A DNA stretch of 39,007 bases from Azolla pinnata (taxonomy: Eukaryota > Streptophyta > Polypodiopsida > Salviniales > Salviniaceae), in the NCBI GenBank assembly GCA_037176905.1, contig JBBBWG010000005.1, positions 1 through 39,007 of the forward strand, read 5' to 3'. How positions within the stretch are numbered: the first letter of the stretch is position 1; every line of letters starts with the position of its first letter. The translations under genes were made by a program, and so were the position numbers. Shown here piece by piece: positions 19,640 through 30,569 of the stretch. The notes under the pieces are model-generated. The model made no database searches and was not told the DNA's origin. It was given only the letters and a program-made list of their open reading frames with translations.

Positions 19640-20130
19640 TGGGGTAGAAAGAAGAAACAAAGATTAAGAAAAATGACCAAAAAAAGAATGTGCAATTAAA
19701 AGAATTTTATCTGTAACTACTAGTAGGATAATTTCTTCAAAAACAACTGAAGAAAGAAAGAAAACAAAGAGTAAGAAAACATACCAACAAAAGAATGTAT
19801 AGTTAAAGAATTTTATCTGTAACTACAGGTAGGTTGATTTTTTCAAAAACAATCGAAGAAAGAAGAAAACAAAGATTAAGAAAAATTACCAAAAAAAGAA
19901 TGTGCAATTAAAGAATTTTATAAGTAACTACTCATAGGATGATTTCTTAAAAAATGATCGAAGAAAAAAGAAGAAAATAAAGATTAAGGAAAATTACCAA
20001 CAAAAGAATGTGCAATTAAAGAATTTTATCTGTAACTATTGGTAGGATAATTTCTTCAAAAACAACCGAAGAAAGAAAAAAAAAACAAAGATTAGGAAAA
20101 GTTACCAACAAAAGAATGTGCAATCAAAAT
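19640..20130 (+). repeat. ~107 bp tandem array, about 4.5 copies
   Basis: The landmark agaatgtgcaattaaagaat and variants occur at about 19686, 19793, 19898, 20006 and 20114. Each is followed by tttatctgtaact, gtaggat, tttcttcaaaaac and gaagaaagaa. The unit is AT-rich with a purine-rich end. It stops just upstream of the purine-rich presumed promoter of the SUA-like gene. Confidence 0.85.
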
Positions 20131-20149
20131 AAATTTATCCCCCCAGAGA

Positions 20150-20380
20150 GGGAAAACAGGCACAATAAACAAGAAAAGAAAAGAGAGAAAATATAAAAAG
20201 GAGGGGGAGGAAAAAGAGAAAAAGGGGAATAATAGATAAATAAATAACCCCTAGAAAGAAGAGAGAGAAAATAAAGAAAATAAAAAGGAGGGAAAAAAAG
20301 AAAAAAGAAAACCTTTTTTTCCCCTTCTTCTTCTTCTTCTTCTTCTTTTCCTTCTTCATCTTCATCTTCATCTTCTTCTT
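20150..20380 (+). promoter_or_regulatory. Presumed SUA promoter: purine block, TATA-like box, pyrimidine block
   Basis: About 150 bp of A/G-rich sequence contains TATAAAAAG (20192-20200). At 20312/20313 it switches abruptly to pure C/T sequence with (CTT)n and (TTCATC)n. A TATA-like box followed by a pyrimidine patch suits a plant core promoter. The start site is inferred to lie near the switch or ~30 bp after the TATA-like box; nothing in the sequence fixes it. Confidence 0.4.
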
Positions 20381-22055
20381 GTGCTCTGTTGTGTTCTGTT
20401 GTGTTCTGTTCTGGTTCTGCGCTGCTTTTCTCTGCTCTGCCCTTTTCTGTTCTGCGCCGCTGCTCTCTGTTGTTGAGCCCGCTTCTTTGTCTTCTTCTCT
20501 TCGCACGCGAGCGGGGATCTTCCGGTAAGTTGTATCTTGAACCCCCCCCCTTCTCTCTGGCTGTTGACTTACTGGTTTGCACCATAGCGTCGACGGCGTG
20601 AATCTCGCATTTAAACCCTAGTTCGATCCTCGCCATGGGCTCCTGTCTGCCCCATAGACGTCATGACTTTTTTTGTTTCTTCTTCTTCTTCTTCTTTTCT
20701 TATCAGAATCGCCAGTTCTTTTCTGTCCGAAAAAATTCACTGCTCTCATCAGGTTAAGTTATGCCTTTTTTCCTTCATCTGCTAAACCCCACTCCCTGGA
20801 AAGTGTTCTTCTCATTAGGGTTTCGGGTTTCTTTCTGCAGAGATTCGATTAGAATTTGTTTAGCAACGGTCTAGTCATTTGGTTTGATGGATGTTAAATC
20901 TAGATGTTGGAAATAAACTCTGTACCTATGGTGGAGGAAGAAATCCAACCTCGTTTTGACAAAACTGACCTAATGGTCCAGTAGGAAACCACAGTTATCT
21001 TTTAGTATTGCTTATGGTTTATGACCTGGTATGCATGCGCAATGAAGTAACTCATATAGATGATATATGGATCATCCATGTAGCGGGAAGCATTGGTCTG
21101 AAGTGTATGGGATTCTCAAAGGTATGGCTTTGTACTGCTGTGTACAAGAAAGCCATGAGACTTTATATTATTTTGAAAGACATGGAATTGATTTCATGTG
21201 CATAAGGAAGCCGAGAATTGCTCGTGTATTTTTAAAAGACATGAAATTGTTCGTGTGCATAAGAATGCCATGCGGATTGTTGATGTCCTTTAGAAAGGCA
21301 AGAAATCGTTCTCCTGCATAAGAAAGTCATGGGATTACATATCCTTTTGAAAGACATGGATTTGTTCATGTGCCTAACAAAGCTATTGGATTGTTCATGT
21401 CCTTTAGATAGACGTGGAATTGTTAATGTGCATAAAGAATACATGAAGTTGTCTATGTATTTTTGTAAGAAAGGCACGAACATGTTTACACATATTATAA
21501 GAAGGAAATGGGGTTGTTTATGCATATTATGTGAAAGAATTAGGAGTGGTTATGCATCTATGGGAAGGCTTAGGATATATCTATAAAGAAGCTGTGATAG
21601 TGTTCACGTGAACATGAGAGGCGTAAAATTTTTCCATGCATTCCACAAAAACATGAATTTGTTCATGCAGTATGAAAGCCAGTGAGTGGTTCCTGCTATG
21701 AGAAATAGGTGAAGTTTTTCATGCATTTTTAGAAGACATTGGGAATTTTTTGGTTGCACAAAAGAGGGTTATCAAATCTCATTCTGTAAGAAATCCAGGT
21801 GTGGGATTTTTTCATGTACCAAAACTTTCATATGAGTTCTGGGATTTTTTCATGTACCTTTTCCTACCGATAAGGATGTGAAATATGGTGTAGGACCATG
21901 GGTAGCAATGGCGAGAAAAAGGTCTAAGAAGATGCTAATCCTCATTGAAGCTTTTGATTGTCTTAACCCCTTTGTGCATCCTATTTCAGGAGAGGCTTGC
22001 TTTTGCATGATATAGTGTTTATTGTTCCGAATCGATGTGGAACCAGAAAGAAGGA
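20313..22055 (+). other. SUA-like gene 5' leader with a ~1.46 kb leader intron
   Basis: A probable non-coding first exon ends at the donor ccg|gtaagt (20524/20525). The best acceptor is ctatttcag|gag (21989/21990), which places 66 bp of leader before the start codon at 22056. No ATG is seen in the first exon. In the second leader exon there is a minimal uORF (ATG ATA TAG, 22007-22015), and an in-frame ATG at 22035 could add seven residues. Leader introns often raise expression in plants. The exon boundaries here rest on splice motifs only. Confidence 0.5.
21090..21680 (+). repeat. 58-bp tandem array made of two diverged 29-bp halves
   Basis: gaaagacatggaattg-like words recur at about 21176, 21234, 21292, 21350, 21408 and 21468. 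gcataagaaagccatg-like words recur at 21141, 21200, 21257, 21316, 21371 and 21430. Both series have a ~58 bp period, and the two words are related (gaaagacatggaattgttcatgt versus gaaagccatgggattgttcatgt-type), so a 29-bp monomer became a 58-bp unit. Decayed copies may continue to about 21860. It lies wholly inside the leader intron. Confidence 0.75.
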
Positions 22056-25000
22056 ATGGATGGCGGGAGATATATATTGCATCAAGCTGGATGGGATGAT
22101 AAAAGTGTAATGACATATATGTCGGTCCATGCTTTTTCAAATCACCGTGTGGTTCAGGGGGTGTTGAAACCTCTGCTTTTGTCCAAGAAATTCACAGCAA
22201 AAAAGAAAAGCAAGGCCATGGCCGCTTCCTGGATATTTGCTTGTTGGGCAATGATCCTCTTACCTTAACATTTCCTGACTTAATACTTATTCTTTTGGAT
22301 GCACAGGCTTTGGGAAGATATGATAATGCACACAATCCTGACTTTAGGTAAAGTTTTATTTGTGCGTTTTGTCTAGAACATCTACATTGCAAAGATATTT
22401 CTCGTAAATTTGTTTGCCTAAATCAGAGGTCGAGCTCTTATTCTCTCTATGATCTTTTTTTTTGGTGATTGTTATGACTGGTATCTCTTATGGTATTGGG
22501 ATGTTCAGACATGGAGGGGCTTATCCTGGACAGGGTTACCCTGACCCAGCGTACCCTACAGATACTAATGGCTTTAATTGTGGAGGATTTCAAAGATCTG
22601 AGCATCTGGAGAGAGAAAGATATCAGATGGAAGCTCCGGTTGAAGGAGTGTGGAACCCTTCAAGAAATAGTGGATATGATGATGACCTAGGTCTTGCTGG
22701 ACGTCCGCATATGCATTTGAATGCTGTATATGAGGATAATAATAGAGAATCTAATGATCTCAGCGATGGGGAGATTAGGGAACCAGGAGACTACCATAGG
22801 AATTATAGGGAGGTCAGAGATTCGAGTACTTTTAGAGATCATGAATTTGAAAGAGGGGGGAGATCTTTTTCGTCAGAAAGGTATGGTTCTGGTGGAGATG
22901 ATTATGGCTCGAAGCGGTCTGCTTTTAAGAGCAGTAGGGAGGGGAGCTGGGATAAAGATTATGGACATTCAAGGCATGGTGATGAATATGAATCAGAACA
23001 AGATGAGGAGAGGAGGGATCGGGGCTGGAGGAAATCACAACGAAGGGATAAAGAGAGAAGGCGAAGCAAGGATAGAGATGAAAGCCCTGAAAGAGGAAGG
23101 CGAAGAGATAGGTCACGTTCTCGTGGACCAGACCATCGGTCAAGAAGGTCACGCTCCTCCTCCCGGGGCTATACAAGAGAGAGACGGGACCGGAGTTTTG
23201 AAGATTTGCATAGAAAGGAGAGGCGATATCGAGACTATTCTGTGGTAAGTGCTTCAAGTTGTGATTGGTCTCTTTTCAAATGTTTTATAACTATGTTCTG
23301 ATACTCATTGTTTCACGTGTTCTTTTCGGGTAACCAATGTTCTTAGTCTGCATCAGCAACCCTCGTTGTCAAAGGTCTCTCACAAAGAACTGTGGAAGAT
23401 GACATCTGCAAAGCACTGGTGATTGTCATTTCTTTTAAGTTTTAGTCACTCTTTCAATCAGGTATCAAATCTCTGTGTCCCTATTACCTGCTTTAGAAGT
23501 GTTGAATTGTTTTGCAGGTTGAATGGGGACCTTTGAGACACGTGAGAGTAATAAAAGAGAGAAATACAGGCATTTCAAGAGGTTTTGCATTCGTAGATTT
23601 TCCAACTGTGGTCAGTTACAATTGTATACATTTCATCCTCAAGTTTTCTTTTCTATTAAATACATTTCTAAGAACTTTTATACTTTTTCTTTGTTTCCTT
23701 TGGCTATTTTTTCAAGCAGGATGCTGCACGGAGGATGATGGTTGATGTAGGGGAGAGTGGTTTGGTTGTAGATGGACGCCGGCTATTTTTTGAATACAGG
23801 TACTGATGAACCTCATTGAGTCATATTTCTCAGACTTCCAAATAATGGTGCAGTGAAAATTTGAGAAAAAGAAGCTTGATTATTAGAAGGTTTAAACCAA
23901 GTCTTAGAAATAAATGTGTAGGTAGTTGGTGGCTAGTCAATCTTTTTGGTTTACATTTTGGGCATACCAATAAAAACATGCTTGAATATCTGTTATGACT
24001 TCTAATTTGAAGCAAGTGAGGTAGATAAGAGTGCTGTATTCCCTTGATTCCTTCTACTATTATTTCTAAAGCTGTGGAAGAGCTCTAAACCTCTGTACTA
24101 TGTTGCAGTAGCAAGCCAACTGGGAGCTCTCATGCTGATTCAGGTGTTGGTACATTGACAGTTGATTGGATGTGCACTGTGTGTGGATGTGTAAACTTTG
24201 CACGCCGTACATCTTGTTTTCAGGTATTATGATTCTGATCTAGATGCTTATGTAAGAAATGCATGTTGAAATGTACAAAATTTTTTCAAGCGGGCTATGG
24301 AAGGTTATTGTATTTCTGCAGAACCATGTTCCGAACATGTTTCTGTCGCAGCATGTTCATGTGTGGGTCTGAAGAGCATCTATGTAACTGCTAATTCGTA
24401 CAAATTTTGCATGCATGTTTATTCTACTTGCTTATATTCGTTATCATCTGATTATCTTCCATTCACTACATTGGGTCTGTATTAGAACATTGGCAATAAA
24501 AATAGTCCTAGTTATCTCAACCACCGACTACCAATTGACAATTTCGTAAGATTAGGCAACTTTGGAATCTGGAGGTGTAAGATTAGGCAATATCATTATT
24601 GATTGGCAAATGGAAATCTATCCCAGAGGTGTATGAAACCTGGTTTGTACTGTCGTGACCAGTTTGCATTGCCCTACGATAGCATCTTATGCAGTTACCA
24701 ACCCAAGCCCTGACATACAATCAGAAATTATAGCTTTGTCTTGCTCCATCTCTGTGGTCAATTTGTTTGCTCATGGTTTGAATGTGATGTTATGCATATC
24801 CTTTTTTTCGTAAGGTTAACCTGGTTTAATAGCATAGTTTCCTTGTTGAAATGTAACCTAGAATACCTAATGCATAATGTCTCAGCCAGTGTGTCCATGA
24901 ACGAATCTGTGATCCTGCATTTGACAGTGCAATGAAGCACGCACAGATGATGCACCTGAGGCGGATGTTTCTTCAGTGATTCCATCTGCATCAGGGAGGA

Positions 25001-27632
25001 AAGGATCAGAAGCAGGTATTTCTACTTTGTAAGTGTCAGTTTACGGTTTGACTTGTGCTATCATTTGTTTATTCATCAGAAATCATGTACTTGTTAGGAC
25101 GTACACATGTGCTGGTCATTCGGGGGCTAGATGAAGATGCCCATGAAGAAATTCTCCGTTATGAATTCTCTAAACATGCTCCTATTAAGGTGATAGCAAC
25201 TCAATTTAAGCAACACTGAATGGTTCTGTCTTTTTATGCATTATAAGATTGGAGATTAAAGGTCAGTGGTTTTTTTCAGGATTTAAGGCTTGTTCGCGAT
25301 AAATTCACACATGTTTCCAAGGGTTTTGCGTTTGTGCACTTCCATTCGGTATGGTTTATGACGACGCTCCTTAACTAAGGAGCGGCCAAGAATGCAAGGC
25401 ATTGAAGAGAGGCTGTTGCTGAAAAAAATGCTGTGGAATGGACTTCTGATGTTTTGTGGTGGATGCCTCTTATGCTTTTAAGGTGGAGGATGCAACGAAA
25501 GCTCTAGAAGCAACCAATGGTACCATGCTTGATAAGAGTGGGCATCCGTTAAGGGTAGCCTATGCGAAGAGCACTAATGCACCAGGGGCTTCTTCAAGTG
25601 CTCATTCGAACAATAGCCTTGCTGCTGCCGCAATTGAAGCTGCTGGATTTGCACAACAGGTTTTTCTTGATATGCTGTTGAAAGATAGACAATTTTTTTT
25701 ATACATAAATGTTTTCTTGTTGTGATTCCTATTAATGCAAGGGAAACCAGTATAAAGAGGTGTATCATGTCTAAAGTACTCAGCATATTATATTTCTACA
25801 ATACTTAACGCTAAACATTGTATAGTATTCTAACCTTTTTTTGGGAATACTCAGGACATGTGTTCTATGGATAAAGTGCCTGAAATGGTTGCAAAATGTT
25901 TACTATTCCTGACACTTGTTTGCATTTAACAATTAATTTACGGACTTATTATTAATTTAGTCTCTAGTTTTTACAANNNNNNNNNNNNNNNNNNNNNNNN
26001 NNNNNNNNNNNNNNNNNNNNNNNNNNNNNNNNNNNNNNNNNNNNNNNNNNNNNNNNNNNNNNNNNNNNNNNNNNNNTTACTATTCCTGACACTTGTTTGC
26101 ATTTAACAATTAATTTACGGACTTATTATTAATTTAGTCTCTAGTTTTTACAAGTATCGTACGAAAAATCTTTGACCTGTGCAGAGATCACTCCATCTTA
26201 GAAGAAATTTCAATTGCCGTTGTAAGTTGTAGAAAATGTACTGAACACTGTTGTGTAGTATTTAATACAACTATGGTGGGGTGGCCATGGATTCACTGTT
26301 TCCGTGTATGTGAGTTTAGAAAGGCAATTTAAAAAATAGAAGAAAAAACAGTTTCAAAACATTTTCCTTTCCTTTGGCAGTATGATCCAGTTGGTTGGGC
26401 TCCAAAAGAGTACAACCCTGATGAAGTACAACAGCAGAATGATGGAGCTGCAGCACAAAGTAACTCTGCACCACAAGCGGGTTTTGTGTGGGATGAAGCG
26501 TCAGGTTATTATTATGATGCTGTATCTGGGTTTTACTACGATGGGCATCGAGGTAATCAATCATTTGGATGCGTTTGTGTAATAAGAGATTTCGCTCAGC
26601 AGTTTTCCTAATTATTGTGCCTCTCCTACTTATGTTGCAAAAAAAGGTTTGTATTATGATGGAAACCATGGCATCTGGTACACATACAATCAAGATACGC
26701 AACAGTATGAGCCTTACGTTTTGAAAGAAGCTGAAAATGCGAGTGTGAATATATCAGCTCCTGCAGAAACCCATCAGAAACCAGCACAAAAAGTGTCGAT
26801 GACAGCAGCTTCAACCGTGAAGTCTAAAGATGCCACAACTATCAGGAAAGCCGTGATTTCAGCCCCGCCATCAACGATTCATGTAGATCAAGATAGTGTT
26901 AGTAAGCTAGGAGGCACTACAGCCAAGAAAGAGAAAGGGCGTAAGAGTAAAACCAAGATCAGTGGGGTCTCTTCTATATGGAATCAGAAACAAGAGGCTG
27001 TTGCTCAAGCTGCTACAGTTCAGAGCGCGGCCACGCTGAGAGCTGCTCCGGTTATTGAGGGTGTGAAAAAGAACAATAATGTCGCAGGGAATGAGATTCT
27101 GGAAAGAAGTGCGACGCTAGCTTCATCTACCCTGATCGCAGCACCAGCCCCAAAGAAGATTCAGGGGGTTATACATAGAAAGCAGACTTTGGCTAGACCA
27201 TCTTCGGATGACGAAACGAGATACAATACATCAGCAACAGCTAGCGTCGCTGTTCCGATGCCAAGAGTGGAAGGCATCATTCGTTCGAAAGATGGGTCTA
27301 CTATTGGTAGTGGTGGTGGTGTATCCAGCGTACCGAAAAGATTTGAAGGCGTAATACATTCGAAAGATGGGCCGATGCTGTCCATGCATTCTACAGGGCA
27401 TCAAGGGAAAGTGGGGGATTTCAAGCCAGTTGAGAATGAGCTGAAGACAGCCGACAATGCTGCTACACTACCAGCAAAATTTGGCTACAATGAACAGATG
27501 GATGTAAAGATAGATTCCTCCTCATCGCTGCCAGGTGGGAGGCGAAGATTCACCGAGGCTCCAGCAGCTCCTGCTCAGCCAGTTTATAGAGATAGAGCAG
27601 CTGAGAGGAGAAATCTGTATGGTGGATTGTAA
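22056..27632 (+). CDS. SUA: SUA/RBM5/RBM10-type splicing regulator, 13 coding exons, apparently without G-patch
   Basis: The product (923 aa) should bind pre-mRNA in the nucleus and control alternative splicing. Arabidopsis SUA suppresses a cryptic ABI3 intron. Exons: 22056-22106, 22307-22347, 22509-23244, 23347-23418, 23518-23610, 23720-23799, 24109-24223, 24928-25015, 25098-25189, 25280-25348, 25483-25659, 26381-26552, 26647-27632. Domains: N-terminus MDGGRYILHQAGW as in SUA; RS/RD-rich ~205-276; RRM1 ~280-358 (RNP2 LVVKGL, RNP1 RGFAFVDF); RanBP2 zinc finger 378-397 (W378, C380, C383, N387, C394, C397); RRM2 ~428-510 (RNP1 KGFAFVHF); OCRE ~573-619. The C-terminus has YRDRAAERRNLYG and then stops, where SUA relatives go on to a G-patch. 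The start at 22056 is chosen for its match to SUA. The gap at 25977 lies in intron 11. Confidence 0.9.
25900..26153 (+). repeat. 77-bp identical flanks around a 100-N gap: unmerged contig overlap
   Basis: Bases 25900-25976 (ttactattcctgacacttg ... tttttacaa) are repeated without a difference at 26077-26153. They abut the 100 Ns (25977-26076) on both sides. Two contig ends that overlap by 77 bp were probably placed side by side without merging. If so, the gap is not real and intron 11 of the SUA-like gene is 177 bp shorter than it appears. A true tandem duplication spanning the gap is the alternative. Confidence 0.85.
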
Positions 27633-28919
27633 TGCTGGTCAAGGGTAGTGTATACAGTTAAAAGCCATTGGAGAAATGTGCCATCAATCCTTCATTTTCA
27701 TCGTCGTTTTTTTGCCTGGTACTTTGTAGCCACTCCCGGCCTGAGAAACTTTGCTATGAAATGTTTTTGTGGCTAGTCATTTGTGTCCACTTCAGGTACG
27801 AATCTTTTGCGGCTCATACTTCCCAGTCTCCAGACCTGATGAGAAATCTTTTGCGGTTCAGTACTTTGTCACCGCTCTTACCATTTTAGGCAGGAATCCT
27901 CATCCCAGCGTAGCTTCGTGGTCTTTTTCAATTTTTTTTTGCTAGTTGAAGTTGTACACATTTCGACCAGTTTTGCTGGATGCTGTATTTTTTTATTATT
28001 GGTTAAAGGTTTCAAATCGAGGGGCTTTTTCTGAACCTGTTTTAGGGCGTATGAACTTCCCAACTTCTGAAGTTGTTTGAACAAGGAGCTCCAAGGCCAA
28101 GGTAAAAAAGCTTTCCTTTGCCTCTCCATCACCAATCCCTTTTGCTTTGACAGTTGTTGCTAACTGTCAACTCCTTACACATGCAAAACATGTAGCGAAC
28201 GGACCTTAATGAACATTTTGCTGCATCATCTGCTTGGAAATGAAAAGACAAGGGCTTCTGTCTTCCCTAGCAGTGATTTTTTTTTCAGGATCTTTTTTAT
28301 TTTATGGACACTTTGGAAGCAGTTGTTTAGAAGTTTTATGTCTATTTTGGATCTTTTTTCTCTGTTTTCCCGTGGAATCTGTAGAGTGAGTTTTTCTGAA
28401 GCTTCCAATTGTATCTATCCCCCTCTTCGTGGCCATGATCTCGGACATGTAGTGATCTGAACTCTGAATGTGTCTTTATTTATGGTCTTTATTGTAGAAT
28501 TTGGAGAAGCTTGGAATTTTTGAGGAACTTTGGACAATTTTCAAATCTCTTAATTAACTTTGAAATCAAGTGTTTATATAAGTGGATATCAGAACCTCAA
28601 TCCTCAAATAGTAGAAAATATACTCAAACCTTTGAAATTAAGTGCTTTGAAAATAGGCAAAATCTCTCTTTGCTGGCCATTTTGATCGATTGCCCCGTGT
28701 AGTTTTAAGTTCTTAACTTTGAAATCGAGCGTTTAAATTATGCAAAGTCTTTGGTATCAGAACACGCAGCGATTTTGATCGATTGCATGTGTATTAACTT
28801 CTTTGTTCTGGGGCTGTGTATTTGGGTTGATTCTGAAGCGGTGATTCAGGAGTCGCTTTGTCAAAATAGTTACGATATTCTCTTCTCTTTGAACATATCG
28901 TGATTATGTTCACTAAACC
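27633..28919. other. SUA-like 3' UTR and intergenic, no gene seen
   Basis: The first few hundred bases are probably 3' UTR (T-rich, no clear coding). I looked for a downstream exon encoding a G-patch (a G-x-G-L-G core) in all + frames and saw none. Loosely repeated phrases occur at 28550-28800 (tttgaaatcaagtgttta variants three times, ttttgatcgattgc twice), a decayed ~80 bp repeat. Confidence 0.5.
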
Positions 28920-28972
28920 ACTTCACCATCATCATCATCACCATCATCATCATCACCACCATCATCATCATT
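28920..28972 (+). repeat. (CAT)/(CAC) microsatellite
   Basis: About 17 triplets, mostly CAT with CAC interruptions, in the same strand orientation as the tracts at 12.2, 30.2 and 32.6 kb. Confidence 0.9.
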
Positions 28973-29332
28973 ACCAGATGTAACCATCTCCGGTCATATA
29001 CCGTGCATATGGACATATCATTACATAAATGTGGGGGTGTGTGGTCTGTGTTTTTACACATATGGCCATTATCTTTCTCCCTCGCGAATTTTCCCTATCC
29101 ACCAAATCTTTCTCCGATTGATTCGAAAGCCAATTCTGAAAAGATTTTGTATTCCAAATCGCTGGCAAGCGCAAGCGCAAGCGATGCGTGTATTGCATTT
29201 GAGTTTGTTTTTTTATTTATTTAGAAAAGCACATGGTCGAAAGAAGCTTTGTCCTCAGCTTGTAAGGATTAAGTCGCTGTGAGTTGAGAGAAGCTCGAGG
29301 ATGAAGCTGTAGTAGCTTGATGCCAATGTCAA
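28973..29332. other. Intergenic, no gene seen
   Basis: Overlapping short ORFs on both strands have no family resemblance. A small gcaagcgcaagcgcaagcg direct repeat is present near 29165. Confidence 0.45.
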
Positions 29333-29535
29333 GAGGAAGAAGAAGAAGAAGAAGAAGCAGAAGCTTAGAGGAGTCACATCTTCTTCTCCAACAAAAAGGC
29401 TTGAAGAAACCATGGCTCCAACGCCATCCTCCAGAAGAAGAAGCAGAAGCAGAAACAGAAGAAGCAAAGAAGAAGCAAAGAAGAAGCAAAGAAGAAGAAG
29501 GAGGAGAAGGAGAAGGAGAAAGAGAAAGAGATATT
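29333..29535 (+). repeat. (GAA/AAG)n purine tracts
   Basis: Two purine blocks: (AAG)n with CAG interruptions at 29334-29362, and a longer gaagaagcaaagaagaagcaa-type repeat at about 29430-29535. Both strands have open frames through them (basic/acidic or Leu-rich), which come from composition. Confidence 0.85.
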
Positions 29536-30197
29536 GACACCTGGTTAGGCCCAATATGACCCATAAGACAAAACGTACAATAATGTTTGTGTATCCACTC
29601 ATCTATGAGAGTACGATTGACGATTACAAATACAATGATCCAATGTTTTATATAACGTAAGTAAATGTCATGTTTCTGGTGTCTAAAAAGGAGGAAGAAG
29701 AAGATGCAGCTCTAAATTTTATTTTATTTTTGTTTTGTCCTTTTTGTAAAGAAGGCATAGCCAATGAGTAGCTATGCTGGGGATGATGGGTGCATAAACG
29801 ATACGGAACGCATCGAGAGACCGGAAGGAAAGAAAATCTTTGTCCTTGTTATACACTCGTCATAATACATAATCCGACCGGAAGCTATTCTCCTGAATGA
29901 TGGTCTCAGTGCCCAGAAAGCTCCCCGGAGGAGAGAGTGAGTCAGTCAGATTGGTCAACAAAGGGAGGGCACATGTTTTCTGGTGAAGATCTTGCGAGAA
30001 AAGAAAAGATTAAAAAAGAAGAAGAAGAAGAAAAAAAAACGGAAGAAAAACCGTTCGTGCGACAGACAGAAACAGGAACCACAGAAACAGGATTAAGAAA
30101 AGAATTTTGCTTTTCTGCTTCTTCTTCTTCTTTTTCTGATAGCCACCCGACAACGCTGAGAAAGTTTGGTGCGTTACAGGACGAGCTCCTGTTCAAG
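29536..30197. other. Intergenic, no gene seen
   Basis: A purine-rich stretch at about 30000-30050 and a pyrimidine-rich one at 30115-30140 stand out. The ORF running from 29937 into the CAT tract is not credible as a gene. Confidence 0.45.
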
Positions 30198-30203
30198 CAT
30201 CAC

Positions 30204-30278
<75 letters not shown>

Positions 30279-30283
30279 TGCTC
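30198..30283 (+). repeat. (CAT)n microsatellite
   Basis: About 28 CAT triplets with a few CAC interruptions, followed by decayed cat/cgt triplets and gatc-rich words to about 30346. Confidence 0.95.
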
Positions 30284-30569
30284 GATCAATTGTCGATCTT
30301 CGATCATCGATCATCATCATCTTCATCATCGTCGTCGTCGTCGCTATTAGGCAGGGGATATGCTTGTCAAAGAGAAGCCAGACAGACAGACGCTGATGGG
30401 CAGTTGGCAGATCGACATGTGTCTCTGGGGGAAAGCCGTGGAATGTGAGACCAGAGATGGTGTCGATGAATCGATGCATCTCGAACTGCACATGCTCCGA
30501 GTTAGCTTGCAAAGGCACTGCTGGGTTGAAGAGCTCCAATGAGAGGCAAACGTAAAAAACCAGAATGTC

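Noticed and set aside
20124-20636. Minus-strand ORF of 170 codons
   Set aside because: Its sequence (Glu/Lys-rich, then Phe/Leu/Ser-rich) follows directly from the purine and pyrimidine blocks of the SUA-like promoter on the opposite strand.
16163-21860. CRISPR-like regular repeats
   Set aside because: The 187-, 107- and 58-bp units are contiguous tandem repeats without unique spacers, in a eukaryotic intron-bearing context.
22035-22055. In-frame upstream ATG that would add MWNQKEG to the SUA-like protein
   Set aside because: Not excluded, but the match of MDGGRY...HQ.GW to the start of plant SUA favours 22056.
22721-23248. Overlapping + ORF (175 codons) and minus ORF inside SUA-like exon 3
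   Set aside because: They are shadows of the RS/RD-rich coding exon, whose frame joins in phase to RRM1.
29937-30350. ORF of 137 codons ending in a poly-His tract
   Set aside because: It runs from purine-rich spacer into a CAT microsatellite, has no recognisable domain and shows no supporting splice sites.
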